NCBI GenBank assembly: GCA_003243965.1
Contig: QHBO01000040.1
Location: forward strand, 26,852-90,851
Source of the DNA: Chloroflexota bacterium
Lineage (GTDB): Bacteria; Chloroflexota; Limnocylindria; QHBO01
Reading direction: 5' to 3'
Length of the DNA: 64,000 nucleotides
Of the stretch, positions 1 to 10,762 are shown piece by piece. Numbering within the stretch: position 1 is the stretch's first letter; every line of letters starts with the position of its first letter. Position numbers and translations under genes: made by a program. A model generated the notes under the pieces. That model searched no databases. It was not told where the DNA came from and saw nothing but the letters and a program-made list of their open reading frames with translations.

Positions 1-1691
1 CGGAAGAGATCCGGTCGCTGGGTCAGCGTTGCACCCATCGTCAGCCCGCCGGCGGAGACCCCGTGTCCCGCAAGCCGCTCGAGGTGCGCGTAGCCACGCG
101 CGACCAGGTGCTCGGCGCTGTCGATCACATCGGTGAAGCTGTTCATCTTCGCGGCCAGCTTGCCGGCGCGATACCACCCGCGACCCATCTCACCCCCGCC
201 GCGGACATGCGCAATCGCGTAGACCACGCCCCGATCAAGCAGCGACAGCCGGGGAATGGAGAAGTCGGGCTCGATCGGGACCTCGTATGCGCCGTAGGCA
301 TACAGGAGCAGCGGCGCGGTCCCGTCGACCGGCGTCTCGCTCGACCAGACGACCGAGACAGGGATCCGGGTCCCGTCCCGCGCGGCCGCCCATTCGCGCG
401 CGGTCCGATAGCGCGATCGGTCGTAGCCGCCTCGAACCGGCGTCTGCCAGAGCGCTCGCCGGCTCCCCGAATCGAGATCCTGCTCGAAGACGATCGCCGG
501 CGTGATCGGCGACTCGAAGCGGAAGCGGAGCACGCGGGTCGCGAACTCCAGGTTGCGCTCGGGCCGAATCCAATACACCGGCTCGTCGAAGACCAGCTCG
601 GTCGTGGTGGCGTCCGCGAGCCACAACACGGTGGCGCTCGTCAGGCCGCCCTGCCGGCCCCAGACCACCACATGGCCGGCGAAGCCATCAACCGAGCGAA
701 GCCGGATGCCGGGTCGTTCGGGGATCAGCTCGGTGGCGGTCGTCCCGTCCAGGGAGACGCGCAGCAGCCGTCCCTCGGCCGCGCCGTCGGTGGTGACCAC
801 GAAGAACGCGTCGCCCGCGTGGTCGAGGTGGTAGAGCACCTCATCTCGCCGCGGCAGCACGGCATACGGCTCTGCATCTGGCTGGGCTGCCGGAATGGCG
901 AGGATCTCCGTGGTGGTCTGCGACTCGGCGGTGATCAGCACGAATTCGCCGCTCCGCGTCAGGCCGAGGTCGAGGTAGAACCGCTCGTCGTCCTCCTGAT
1001 GGACGAGCCGATCGGTGCTCGCCGGCGCACCCAGGGCGTGTCGCCAGACTTGCCATGGCCGCTCCGCGGCGTTGGGCACGGTGTAGAAGTACGTGCCCGA
1101 ATCGGCCGACCACGCGCCCCCGTAGTGCGCGAGCGGGACCACGTCGTCGAGGTCGCGATCGCTGCGCAGGTCTCGGAACCGGGTCTGGAAGCGCTCGGCG
1201 CCACTCTCATCGGTCGAGTACGCGAGCAGCTGCTGCTTCGGCGCGATCAGGACGTTCGCGACACGGCAATACTCCTTGCCGGCGGCAACCGCGTTCTCGT
1301 CGAGCAGCAGCTGCTCCGCGCCGTCCGGGCCACCGGCGCGACGGACATGAGCCGGGTATGCGGCTCCCTCCATGGTTCGGGTCGCGTACCACCATTCGCC
1401 CCAAGGCGCGGGCGGCGTGAGGTCGGTCTCCTGGACGCGCGCGCGGATCTCCTCGTAGAGCCTGGCCTTCAGGGGCTCGAGCGGCGCGAGCTGGGCGGCA
1501 GCATGCCGGTTCTCGGCCTCGAGGTAGGCAGGCACCGATGGGTCCTCCCGATCGCGCAGCCACGCATAGTCGTCGACAAATACATCGCCGTGCAGGATGC
1601 GGGTGACGGGGCGCCGCTCCGCACGCGGAGGCATGTCGCTGGCGCTCGACCCCGTGTCGACCGCCTCGTCCTGCGCCGAACGATCGCTCAC
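1..1691 (-). CDS. ptrB: oligopeptidase B (S9A prolyl oligopeptidase family), C-terminus cut by window edge
   Basis: A cytosolic serine peptidase that cleaves short peptides after basic residues (family knowledge). About 563 codons are visible. The N-terminal beta-propeller region has the family-typical opening DDYAWLRD and, further on, GEWWYATRT. The catalytic domain begins near HVRGGGEMGRGWY, and the nucleophile elbow GVSAGGLTMG lies about 20 codons from the window edge. The catalytic Asp and His would lie outside. The chosen GTG start at 1691 overlaps the upstream TGA as GTGA. An ATG at 1634 is also possible, but it would lose the coupled start. It is the last visible gene of the uvrB operon. 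The elbow reads GVSAGG rather than the commoner GGSAGG, which keeps the serine. Confidence 0.9.
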   Translation of the reverse strand, partial: MSDRSAQDEAVDTGSSASDMPPRAERRPVTRILHGDVFVDDYAWLRDREDPSVPAYLEAENRHAAAQLAPLEPLKARLYEEIRARVQETDLTPPAPWGEWWYATRTMEGAAYPAHVRRAGGPDGAEQLLLDENAVAAGKEYCRVANVLIAPKQQLLAYSTDESGAERFQTRFRDLRSDRDLDDVVPLAHYGGAWSADSGTYFYTVPNAAERPWQVWRHALGAPASTDRLVHQEDDERFYLDLGLTRSGEFVLITAESQTTTEILAIPAAQPDAEPYAVLPRRDEVLYHLDHAGDAFFVVTTDGAAEGRLLRVSLDGTTATELIPERPGIRLRSVDGFAGHVVVWGRQGGLTSATVLWLADATTTELVFDEPVYWIRPERNLEFATRVLRFRFESPITPAIVFEQDLDSGSRRALWQTPVRGGYDRSRYRTAREWAAARDGTRIPVSVVWSSETPVDGTAPLLLYAYGAYEVPIEPDFSIPRLSLLDRGVVYAIAHVRGGGEMGRGWYRAGKLAAKMNSFTDVIDSAEHLVARGYAHLERLAGHGVSAGGLTMGATLTQRPDLF

Positions 1692-2293
1692 CTGACGAGG
1701 CCGGTGTAGGTCGTCACCACGAACGTGTTTCGGCACTGCGTGACGCGCTCCGGAACGCAGCGACTGGCCGCCGCATCGTCGAAGTGTCCGACGAACACGA
1801 GCTGTTGGAGCTGAAGGTTCAGGCCGGTCGGCTCAGATCGGGGCGGGAACGGCTTTCCGTTTGGCGCCGCGAGACGCAGCCCGGTCAGCTCCAGCTCCCG
1901 CTGCGGGGCCGTGGTCCGCGGCGATTGTGCCAGCAGGACGCGGAGCGGACATTGCCGCTGAAGCCAGGCGACGGTCGGATCACTGCCGCCGGAATCGCCG
2001 ACACAGCCACCCTTGAGCTCTGCATACCACCCGAGGACCCGCAGCTCCCGCGCGCCGTATCGGTCTGCGGGGCCGATGTTTCCGGAGGCGACCTGGGAGA
2101 CGTTGAGCGGTCGGAGCTCCGGACGCAGACCACCCAGTGCACCGACCGCCATCATCAGGAAGATGAGCAGTCCCACTCCCGCCACCGCGGCAGTCCAAGC
2201 CAGCCGCTCACGGCCCGCGCGCGTCCGCGGGTTGGCCGCCAGGTCGTCTACCGCATTCGCCGGGGAGACCGGCGGGGTTGCCTGGCTGCTCAC
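1688..2293 (-). CDS. single-pass membrane protein, unknown function
   Basis: A 201-residue protein not recognised by family. A Pro/Ala-rich cytoplasmic start is followed by one clear membrane helix at about residues 32-54 (LAWTAAVAGVGLLIFLMMAVG). The rest is an extracytoplasmic domain of about 145 residues with several cysteines (KGGCVGDSG, RQCPLRVLL, SRCVPERVTQC), which could form disulfides. It starts at a GTG overlapping the stop of the uracil-DNA glycosylase gene (GTGA), and its own stop overlaps the oligopeptidase start the same way. It is therefore translationally coupled in the uvrB operon. Nothing in the sequence links it to DNA repair; it may be only a passenger. Existence is well supported, function unknown. 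Confidence 0.7.
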   Translation of the reverse strand: MSSQATPPVSPANAVDDLAANPRTRAGRERLAWTAAVAGVGLLIFLMMAVGALGGLRPELRPLNVSQVASGNIGPADRYGARELRVLGWYAELKGGCVGDSGGSDPTVAWLQRQCPLRVLLAQSPRTTAPQRELELTGLRLAAPNGKPFPPRSEPTGLNLQLQQLVFVGHFDDAAASRCVPERVTQCRNTFVVTTYTGLVR

Positions 2294-2949
2294 CGAAGGC
2301 TCGCCCACTGCGAGGCGATCTGCCGGACTGCCGTGCGCCACAGCGCCTGGTGAAGGGGCGCATGGAGCCACGTGGAGGCGCCGGACGGGTGCGGCAGGCA
2401 GACGGCCGCCGCTCCGCGCCAGCAGCGTTCGGTGCCAACCAGCGCATCCAGGCGGAGGTCGGGGCCGAACGCCACGCGATGGGCCAGCCCACCGACGAGG
2501 ACCACCAGGCGAGGCCCCACCAGCCGAACCTCCTCGAGCAGGTATGGGGTCCATCGGTCGATCTCGGTTCGCGATGGCGGTCGGTCGACCGATGTGCCCG
2601 GACCGCGCCCCGGATAGCACTTGCCGACGCTGGTCACGTACCACCGCGACCGGAAGTCGGACTGGGTGACCCCCGCAAGGCCCAGCCACCCGACGAGCCG
2701 CTTGCCGGCATCGCCTGCAAACGGCAGCCCGAGCTCGATCTCGCGCCGGCCTGGTGCCTGCCCGATGAGCATCGCCGGCTCGGATCCGTCCCCGGAGAGC
2801 ACCGGTCGCGCCCCGCCGTCACAGGCCGGCATCAGGTCCTGCAGCCCGCGCAGCTCACTGCCGGGAGGTGCGCGGCGTGGCGTGGGGAGCGGCCACTCAC
2901 CGGTGAATCGGACGCGCGCCGGACTGGCCGCCTCGAGGTCGATCGTCAT
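2290..2949 (-). CDS. uracil-DNA glycosylase family protein (family 4/5-like)
   Basis: Predicted to excise uracil or another deaminated base from DNA. The 219-residue protein has the superfamily motif GQAPGRREIELGLPFAGDAG near residues 63-82 and the C-terminal LPHPSG motif near residue 185. The classical Fe-S members have four spaced cysteines. Here only single, differently placed cysteines appear (MPACDGG, GKCYPG, ERCWRG), so an iron-sulfur cluster is doubtful and the exact family is uncertain. The ATG at 2949 overlaps the stop of the HicB/DinB-like gene (ATGA). Location behind uvrB fits a role in base or nucleotide excision repair. Confidence 0.78.
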   Translation of the reverse strand: MTIDLEAASPARVRFTGEWPLPTPRRAPPGSELRGLQDLMPACDGGARPVLSGDGSEPAMLIGQAPGRREIELGLPFAGDAGKRLVGWLGLAGVTQSDFRSRWYVTSVGKCYPGRGPGTSVDRPPSRTEIDRWTPYLLEEVRLVGPRLVVLVGGLAHRVAFGPDLRLDALVGTERCWRGAAAVCLPHPSGASTWLHAPLHQALWRTAVRQIASQWASLR

Positions 2950-3596
2950 AGCCCGCTCGTCCCGGCGGCCTTCATGCCTTCGCGCAGGAGCTCCGCGGCT
3001 CGCAGGTCGTCCGCGATCGCGAGTCGGATGGCGCGTCGGACGCCCTCCCCCGCCGGCCCTCCGCGCTCGAGGGTCTCGGTGAGCGCGTCGCGGGTCGCGT
3101 ACAGCCGGTCGATGGGGTCGCGCGGGAGGTTCGGAGCGGAGCCACCGAGCTCCCCGATGATCTGTAGGTCCTGCTGGACGACGCCGTCGAGTACCGCCGA
3201 CGCCGGGCCGGAGCGCTCCTCGTCAAGCCCATCGATCGCGTCGGCGAGCTCCTCGCGGGCCAGCTCGAGCCATCTCGCGTAGCGGCGAAAGTCCTGCTCA
3301 GAAGGTGGCAGCTCGTCGAGTGAGAAAGCGGCTCGGCGCCGCACACCCTCCGCGTCGACAGCGGCGGACCGCTCGACCTCGTACCAGTTGTCCCCGATGA
3401 ACTCGGGCGCCTGCTCGCCGTGCTCCCGGAGCCAAGCGGTGAAGCGCGCGACGCGGAGCGGTATCTCGGCCACTGCCTCGGCATCGGTCGAGGCGAACGT
3501 CGCACAACCGGGCAGCTCGGCGGCGTACGCCGCCACCATGCCGGACTGGTCGATGCCGGTCTCCACGAACACGGCATGCGGCATGGTGCCGGCCAT
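2946..3596 (-). CDS. HicB-like / DinB-like two-domain protein
   Basis: A 216-residue protein. The N-terminal part (about 1-60) resembles the HicB fold: a strand with HAVFVETG, then ELPGCATFASTDAEAVAEI, then RFTAWLREHGE. The C-terminal part (about 95-216) is all-helical and resembles DinB-like four-helix proteins (SEQDFRRYARWLELAREEL, then VVQQDLQIIGELGG). No HicA toxin gene lies next to it, so a toxin-antitoxin role is unlikely. It begins 3 nt after the uvrB stop and overlaps the UDG gene by 4 nt, so it belongs to the repair operon. Function unknown; fold assignment by eye only. Confidence 0.65.
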   Translation of the reverse strand: MAGTMPHAVFVETGIDQSGMVAAYAAELPGCATFASTDAEAVAEIPLRVARFTAWLREHGEQAPEFIGDNWYEVERSAAVDAEGVRRRAAFSLDELPPSEQDFRRYARWLELAREELADAIDGLDEERSGPASAVLDGVVQQDLQIIGELGGSAPNLPRDPIDRLYATRDALTETLERGGPAGEGVRRAIRLAIADDLRAAELLREGMKAAGTSGL

Positions 3597-3599
3597 CGC

Positions 3600-5762
<2,163 letters not shown>

Positions 5763-5798
5763 GGTCGGCACGTCCTGTGGCGGCTCGGGGGACGATCG

Positions 5799-5804
5799 AT
5801 TCTA
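5799..5804 (-). promoter_or_regulatory. -10 box of the uvrB operon
   Basis: TAGAAT on the minus strand in the 82-nt gap between coaE and uvrB, about 36 nt upstream of the uvrB ATG. No convincing -35 element is visible 16-18 nt upstream. It implies a short leader with the AGGA ribosome site. No SOS (LexA) box of a familiar type was recognised here. Confidence 0.5.
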
Positions 5805-5844
5805 GCGGCTGGCGACGCCGATGGCCGTGGGTTGTCCGCCGCGA

Positions 5845-6423
5845 TCAGGAGTGTGCCGCGAGCAGGGCGTCGAGGGCAGCCTCGACCTGTCCGCGGGTCT
5901 GCTCGATCCGGGCCGAGCCGTCGATGACAACGTCGGCGGCGCGCGCCTTCTCGTCCTGCGGTGACTGGCTTGCCAGTCGCGCCCGTGCCTCATCCTCGGT
6001 CATGTTCCGCGAGGAGATGGTGCGCCGCACCGCGTCGGCCTCGTCGCAGCGCACCACCCAGACCTGGTCGCAGGCATCGTGGAGCGGCGATTCGAGGAGC
6101 TTGATCGCCTCGACCGCAGCCACGCTGACGCCGTGCTCTGCCAGCTCGGCGAGACGGGCGCGCGCGGCGTCCCGGACCCGCGGGTGGAGGATGGCCTCCA
6201 GGTCTCGCAGCGCAGCCGCATCGGCAAACACGATGCTCGCCAGTTGCCGGGCATCGATCGTGCCGAACCGCGCCTGGATCTCGCCGCGTGCCTCGCCGTC
6301 GTTCTGGCGGATCTGGCGCGCGATGCGGTCGAGATCGATGGTCGCCACCCCACGCCTGCGCAGCATCGCCGCGACCGTGCTCTTCCCGCAGCCCATGTTT
6401 CCGGTCAGGCCGATGACCTTCAC
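5845..6423 (-). CDS. coaE: dephospho-CoA kinase
   Basis: Catalyses the last step of coenzyme A synthesis, ATP-dependent phosphorylation of dephospho-CoA at the ribose 3'-hydroxyl. The 192-residue protein is of normal length. It begins MKVIGLTGNMGCGKST with the P-loop at 8-15, followed by the DLDRIARQI segment (family DADxIAR) and the CoA-binding-domain sequence ILHPRVRD. The ATG overlaps the mutM stop (ATGA), which makes it the third gene of polA-mutM-coaE, a gene order common in several bacterial phyla. Confidence 0.95.
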   Translation of the reverse strand: MKVIGLTGNMGCGKSTVAAMLRRRGVATIDLDRIARQIRQNDGEARGEIQARFGTIDARQLASIVFADAAALRDLEAILHPRVRDAARARLAELAEHGVSVAAVEAIKLLESPLHDACDQVWVVRCDEADAVRRTISSRNMTEDEARARLASQSPQDEKARAADVVIDGSARIEQTRGQVEAALDALLAAHS

Positions 6424-7322
6424 CGCTCCGACGCTCCGAGCGGCTGGCAGCGGGGACAGAAGTGCGTGCTCCGCTGCCCCACCACGATGCGCGTGACGGC
6501 GGTGCCGCAGCGGAGACAGGGCTCGCCGGTGCGCCGATAGACCTGGAGCCGCTCCTGGTTGGCGCCGGGGCCACCATCGGCCCCCACGAAGTCGCTGAAC
6601 GATGCACCCCGATTCGCCACGCCCTGCCGCAGCACGGCGCGAACCGCCCGATGCAGACGCAGCACCTCCGCCGGCGTCAGCGAGCTCGCCGCCCGGAGCG
6701 GGTGGAGCCGCGACCGCCAGAGCGCCTCGTCGGCGTAGATATTGCCCACGCCGACGATGAACGACTGGTCGAGGAGCAGGCTTTTCAGTCGCGCCGAACG
6801 TCGTTCCAGCCGGGCGGCGAAGCGCGCCGCGCTGAAGCTCGACGCCAGCGGCTCGGGGCCGTGGCGGGCGAAGACGTCGCCGACCCGGTACACCTCCCTC
6901 GTCTCCGCGACGCGCCTGGCCGGTCGTCGGCGAGCGGACATCCGCAGGCCGCCACCCTCGTACAGCCCGATGCGGCCGAACTTGCGCACGTCCCGGTAGC
7001 GCAGCTGGCGACCATCGGTCAGATGGAAGACGACCCGCGCATAGCGATCATCGGGGTCGCCCGCGTCGGCCACGATCAGCGCGCCGGTCATTCGCAGCGC
7101 GACCGTCATCACCCGGCCGTCGGCCAGATGGATGAGAACTGACTTCGCGCGGCGGTCGACCCGCCGAATCGTCGCGCCACCGAGCTCGGCCACGAACCGC
7201 TCCGGCGGCTGCGGATGGCGGACCGTGCGTTCCCAGCGGACCTCGACATCGGCGATGGTGGCGCCGGTCACCCGGCGCTGCAGGTCGCGGGCAACCGTCT
7301 CGACCTCCGGCAGCTCCGGCAT
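6420..7322 (-). CDS. mutM: formamidopyrimidine-DNA glycosylase (Fpg)
   Basis: A bifunctional glycosylase/AP lyase that removes 8-oxoguanine and formamidopyrimidines. The 300-residue protein starts MPELPEVE, giving the catalytic Pro2 and Glu3 after methionine removal. The helix-two-turn-helix segment VGVGNIYADEALWRS and the C-terminal zinc finger (CLRCG then FCPRC) are complete. An Arg-rich insertion (about residues 130-150, MSARRRPARRV) sits between the conserved YRDVRKFGRIGLY and GPEPL segments and makes it slightly longer than the usual 270-290 residues. It starts 3 nt after the polA stop and overlaps coaE. Confidence 0.96.
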   Translation of the reverse strand: MPELPEVETVARDLQRRVTGATIADVEVRWERTVRHPQPPERFVAELGGATIRRVDRRAKSVLIHLADGRVMTVALRMTGALIVADAGDPDDRYARVVFHLTDGRQLRYRDVRKFGRIGLYEGGGLRMSARRRPARRVAETREVYRVGDVFARHGPEPLASSFSAARFAARLERRSARLKSLLLDQSFIVGVGNIYADEALWRSRLHPLRAASSLTPAEVLRLHRAVRAVLRQGVANRGASFSDFVGADGGPGANQERLQVYRRTGEPCLRCGTAVTRIVVGQRSTHFCPRCQPLGASER

Positions 7323-7325
7323 CGG

Positions 7326-10208
7326 TCAGGCGCCGACGTCCGCCAGCGCCGGCTCGTCGATCTCCGGCTCGGGCGCGGCTCCGGCGCGCCGCCACGCGCC
7401 GGCATCGGTCTGCTCGAGCCGGTCCATGCGCTCCCAGTCGGATCCCACCTTGAGGTCCACTGTGAGCGGCACGTCGAGCGGCAGCGCGCCCTCCATCGTG
7501 TCGCGGACCACTGACGCCAGGATTGGCAGCTCGGCGGCATCGGTCTCGAACACGAGCTCGTCGTGGACCTGGAGGAGCATTCGGGATCGCAGCCCCCGTT
7601 CCCGCACGGTGGCGCCCAGCTGGACCATGGCGATCTTGATCGCGTCGGCGGCGGTCCCCTGGATCGGCATGTTGATGGCCATCCGCTCCCCCGCCGATCG
7701 GAGCGCGCTGTTGCGTGCCGTCAGCTCGGGGATGTACCGGCGCCGGCCGAGGAGGGTGCTCACGAATCCCTGGTCGCGGGCCAGGATCTTGATCTCCACG
7801 GTGTAGCGCCGGATCCCCTCGTACGCACGGAAGTACTCGGCGATGAAGCGCTGCGCCTCGTCACGGCTGATGTGCGTTCGCTCGCTCAGGCCGAAGTCGC
7901 TCATGCCGTACGCGACTCCGAAATTGACCATCTTGGCCATGCTGCGCTGCTCCGCGGTGACCTCCTCGGGGGCGATGCCGAGCACACGCGCCGCGGTGGC
8001 GCGATGGATGTCCTCGTGTGCCTCGAACGCCGCCTTGAGTCCCGCGTCGCCCGAGACGTGGGCGAGGATCCGCAGCTCAACCTGGGAGTAGTCCGCGGCG
8101 AGCAGCAGCCGCCCGGACGGCGCCACGAACGCGCGACGGATGCGCCGCCCGAGGGCGGTCCGGATCGGGATGTTCTGCAGGTTGGGGTCGATGCTCGACA
8201 GGCGGCCGGTGGCGGCAACCGCCTGTTGATAGGTGGTGTGCAACCGACCGTTCGCATCCACCAGCTGGGGCAGGGCATCGACATACGTCGACTTGAGCTT
8301 TGCGATCTGGCGGTGCTCCAGGATCAGGCCGACGGCCGCGTGCTGTGCCCGCAGCTCCTCCAGCACCGAGGCGTCGGTCGAGTATCCGGTTCGGGTCCGC
8401 TTGGTGGCCGGCAGCGCAAGCTCGTGGAAGAGCACCTGCTCGAGCTGACGCGGCGACCCGATGTTGAATTCGTGCCCAACCGCGGCGTAGATCCGGGACT
8501 CCAACTCCGCGAGCTGCGCCCCGAACTGGGAGGCCATCCCGGCCAGCGCCTCGAGGTCGATCGCCACGCCGGCGAGCTCCATGCCGACCAGCACCGGCAC
8601 CAGCGGCATCTCCACCTCGTGGAAGAGACGGGCAAGCCCCGACTCCGCAAGCTCCTCCTGGAGCCGCGGTCGGGCGAGCAGTGCGGTGAGAGCCTCCGCG
8701 GCCGCCCGACGCGCTGCGCTCGGTGCCTCAGCTTCCGCGTCCGCCGCCGCTGGTCGCGGCGGCAGTTCCGCGCCAAAGTGGTTCGCCGCCAGGTCGTCGA
8801 TTGTCTGCGCGCGCAGCGCGGGGTTGAGCATGTACGAGGCGACCAGGGTGTCGAACAGAGGCCCGTCCAGCTCCACGCGCGCGGCGGCGAGCATCACCAT
8901 CAGCTGCTTCAGGTCATGGCCGATCAGCGGCCGGTCGGCCCGCAGAAACCAGTCGGGAAGCTCCGCAGCCCCGCGGTCGGCGTCTCGGCGCCCTGTCCAC
9001 GGCAGGAACCAAGCAGTTCCGTCAGGCGCCGCCAGCGCGATTCCGAGCGGCGCTCGCACGAGTGGCCGCCCCGCGGCCGCAGCCCAGCCCAGCCCGACCG
9101 CCTCGCCGTGCTCGGCGAGCCACGCCGCCAGCGCGCGCCGGTCCGCCTCGTCACGCACCCTCCGCGGCTCGACCTGCTCGATCGCTCCACGGGGGTCCGA
9201 GAGTGGGTCCGGAGGCGGCGTCCCGCCACCTGCTTCCGAGCGCTCTGCAGACGCCGGCCCGCCCATGAGGTCGAGAGACAGCTGAAGCCCGCCCTTCGTC
9301 TCGAGCTCCGACGGTTCGGCGCCGGTCGGAGCGATGGTGGACGGCGGGAGTCGGTCGATGAGTGACCGGAACTCGAGCTCGCGAAAGCGCTGCGCGACCG
9401 CGCGCCGGTCGTAGCGCCCCGTGCGGGCACCCTCCAAATCGAGCCTGACGGGCAGGTCGCGGACGATTCGCCCGATCTCGCGGCTCATGAAGGCCGACTC
9501 CCGGTGTGCCTCGAGCCGCTCGCGCAGCTTGCCCTTCACCTCGGCGAGGCGCCGGTACAGCTCGTCGAGGGATCCGAACTGCTGCAGCAGCTGGATCGCC
9601 GTCTTCTCCCCGACCCCGGGGACGCCGGGAATGTTGTCGGACGTGTCGCCCTTCAGCGCCTTGTAGTCGAGCATCTGGTCGGGGCGCAGGCCGTAGCGCT
9701 CGAACACGCGAGCCTCGTCGTAGATGACGGTGGCGGCGACCCCCATCCGCGTGGTGAGCAGACGGACGTGGTCATCGACCAGCTGGAGCCCGTCGAGGTC
9801 ACCCGAGACGATGTAGGTGTCGACCTCGGCCGCGGTGGCCTGTGGCACCAGTGAACCGATGACGTCGTCGGCCTCGTAGCCCTCCAGCTCCGCGACCGGC
9901 ATGCCCATCATCGCCACCAGCTCGCGCACGATCGGAAACTGCGCGCGAAGGTCGTCGGGCATCGATGGACGCCCCGCCTTGTACTCCGGATACGCGTCGA
10001 AGCGGAACTGCGGCCTGCCAAGGTCGAAGGTGACGATGGCGTGGTCCGGCCGCAGGTCCTGCATCCCGCGCAGCACGATCTGCAGGAAGCCGAACGCCGC
10101 GTTGACCAGGGTCCCGTCCGACGTTGTCAGCGGCGGCAGGGCAAAGTAGCCCCGGTACACGAGGCTGGGGCCGTCGATGAGCATCAGAATCGGGCGGCGC
10201 TCGGCCAT
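7326..10208 (-). CDS. polA: DNA polymerase I
   Basis: A family A polymerase that fills repair gaps and replaces RNA primers. The 960-residue protein has an intact N-terminal 5'-nuclease domain (LIDGPSLVYRGYFALP, then GVPGVGEKTA H3TH motif) and intact polymerase motifs: A (LLAADYSQVELR, about 702-713), B (KMVNFGVAYG, about 760) and C (VHDELVFE, about 880). The central 3'-5' exonuclease domain is degenerate: the usual DxE of ExoI is replaced by sequence around EAVGLGWAAA, although GHDLK and the DT of later motifs are recognisable. Proofreading is therefore probably lost, as in several thermophile Pol I enzymes. It leads the polA-mutM-coaE operon. Confidence 0.97.
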   Translation of the reverse strand: MAERRPILMLIDGPSLVYRGYFALPPLTTSDGTLVNAAFGFLQIVLRGMQDLRPDHAIVTFDLGRPQFRFDAYPEYKAGRPSMPDDLRAQFPIVRELVAMMGMPVAELEGYEADDVIGSLVPQATAAEVDTYIVSGDLDGLQLVDDHVRLLTTRMGVAATVIYDEARVFERYGLRPDQMLDYKALKGDTSDNIPGVPGVGEKTAIQLLQQFGSLDELYRRLAEVKGKLRERLEAHRESAFMSREIGRIVRDLPVRLDLEGARTGRYDRRAVAQRFRELEFRSLIDRLPPSTIAPTGAEPSELETKGGLQLSLDLMGGPASAERSEAGGGTPPPDPLSDPRGAIEQVEPRRVRDEADRRALAAWLAEHGEAVGLGWAAAAGRPLVRAPLGIALAAPDGTAWFLPWTGRRDADRGAAELPDWFLRADRPLIGHDLKQLMVMLAAARVELDGPLFDTLVASYMLNPALRAQTIDDLAANHFGAELPPRPAAADAEAEAPSAARRAAAEALTALLARPRLQEELAESGLARLFHEVEMPLVPVLVGMELAGVAIDLEALAGMASQFGAQLAELESRIYAAVGHEFNIGSPRQLEQVLFHELALPATKRTRTGYSTDASVLEELRAQHAAVGLILEHRQIAKLKSTYVDALPQLVDANGRLHTTYQQAVAATGRLSSIDPNLQNIPIRTALGRRIRRAFVAPSGRLLLAADYSQVELRILAHVSGDAGLKAAFEAHEDIHRATAARVLGIAPEEVTAEQRSMAKMVNFGVAYGMSDFGLSERTHISRDEAQRFIAEYFRAYEGIRRYTVEIKILARDQGFVSTLLGRRRYIPELTARNSALRSAGERMAINMPIQGTAADAIKIAMVQLGATVRERGLRSRMLLQVHDELVFETDAAELPILASVVRDTMEGALPLDVPLTVDLKVGSDWERMDRLEQTDAGAWRRAGAAPEPEIDEPALADVGA

Positions 10209-10218
10209 GGACGCGGCC

Positions 10219-10224
10219 AGTCTA
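10219..10224 (-). promoter_or_regulatory. -10 box of polA
   Basis: TAGACT on the minus strand, 10 nt upstream of the polA ATG. This gives a leader of only a few nucleotides. It sits back to back with the box of the divergent DnaJ-domain gene, 15 nt away, so the two promoters may compete for polymerase. Confidence 0.5.
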
Positions 10225-10239
10225 GACCGATGCCGGCGC

Positions 10240-10245
10240 TAGAAT
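10240..10245 (+). promoter_or_regulatory. -10 box of the DnaJ-domain gene (leaderless)
   Basis: TAGAAT on the plus strand, followed after exactly 7 nt by the ATG at 10253. With a start site 7 nt downstream of the box the mRNA would begin at the start codon. No Shine-Dalgarno sequence is present. Confidence 0.6.
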
Positions 10246-10252
10246 CGCTCCG

Positions 10253-10762
10253 ATGGTCGAGCAGCGGGCGGGCGATCCGTACACGGTCCTGGGCGTTGCC
10301 CGGGACGCCACCCCGCTCCAGGTGGCGCGCGCGCATCGGCGCCTCGCAAAGCAGTTCCACCCGGACCTGCATCCCGGCGAGGACGCGGCCGGCCGAATGC
10401 GGCGCATCAACGAGGCGTGGCGGCTCCTATCGTCCCCGGTGCGACGTGCCGCCTACGATGTCGCTCATCCCACGACAGGCCCGGCGGCCAACCACTGGGC
10501 ACCGACGCGGCGCACGATCCGACCGGCCGCGCCGACCACGACGCGCATCTGGGCCGAATGGCGGGCGACGGCAGATGAGACTCGCGCCGCACCCCGCACC
10601 ATGCGCCAGCCCGGCGAGGTCCAACTCCCCCCGACTCGCCGGCCGCAGCCGATGGGACCCGAGGAGCGCCGCTTTCGCGACAGCGGCTGGGCGGCGGTGA
10701 TCGTCGCCGGCCTGATCCTCATCCTCCTCCTGGCCGCGATCGCGATCGCGAAGCTCGGTTAG
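10253..10762 (+). CDS. DnaJ-domain membrane protein
   Basis: A 169-residue protein with an N-terminal J domain (about 9-70: DPYTVLGVARDATPLQV, the HPD tripeptide inside FHPDLHPG, then RINEAWRLLSSPVRRAAYD). A Pro/Arg/Thr-rich linker follows, and the C-terminus is one membrane helix at about 146-167 (AAVIVAGLILILLLAAIAIA). It lacks the G/F, zinc-finger and substrate domains of true DnaJ. It probably tethers and stimulates DnaK at the membrane face; partner unknown. It is transcribed divergently from polA, and its TAG overlaps the stop codon of the convergent anti-sigma gene. Confidence 0.85.
   Translation: MVEQRAGDPYTVLGVARDATPLQVARAHRRLAKQFHPDLHPGEDAAGRMRRINEAWRLLSSPVRRAAYDVAHPTTGPAANHWAPTRRTIRPAAPTTTRIWAEWRATADETRAAPRTMRQPGEVQLPPTRRPQPMGPEERRFRDSGWAAVIVAGLILILLLAAIAIAKLG

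Noticed and set aside
63..1709. Open frame of 548 codons on the plus strand opposite oligopeptidase B
   Set aside because: Its protein has no motif and is Arg/Gly-rich as expected for an antisense frame in GC-rich DNA; the minus strand encodes an unmistakable oligopeptidase B.
2946..3596. HicB antitoxin of a HicAB toxin-antitoxin pair
   Set aside because: No hicA-like gene is adjacent and the C-terminal domain is DinB-like; the operon is a repair operon.
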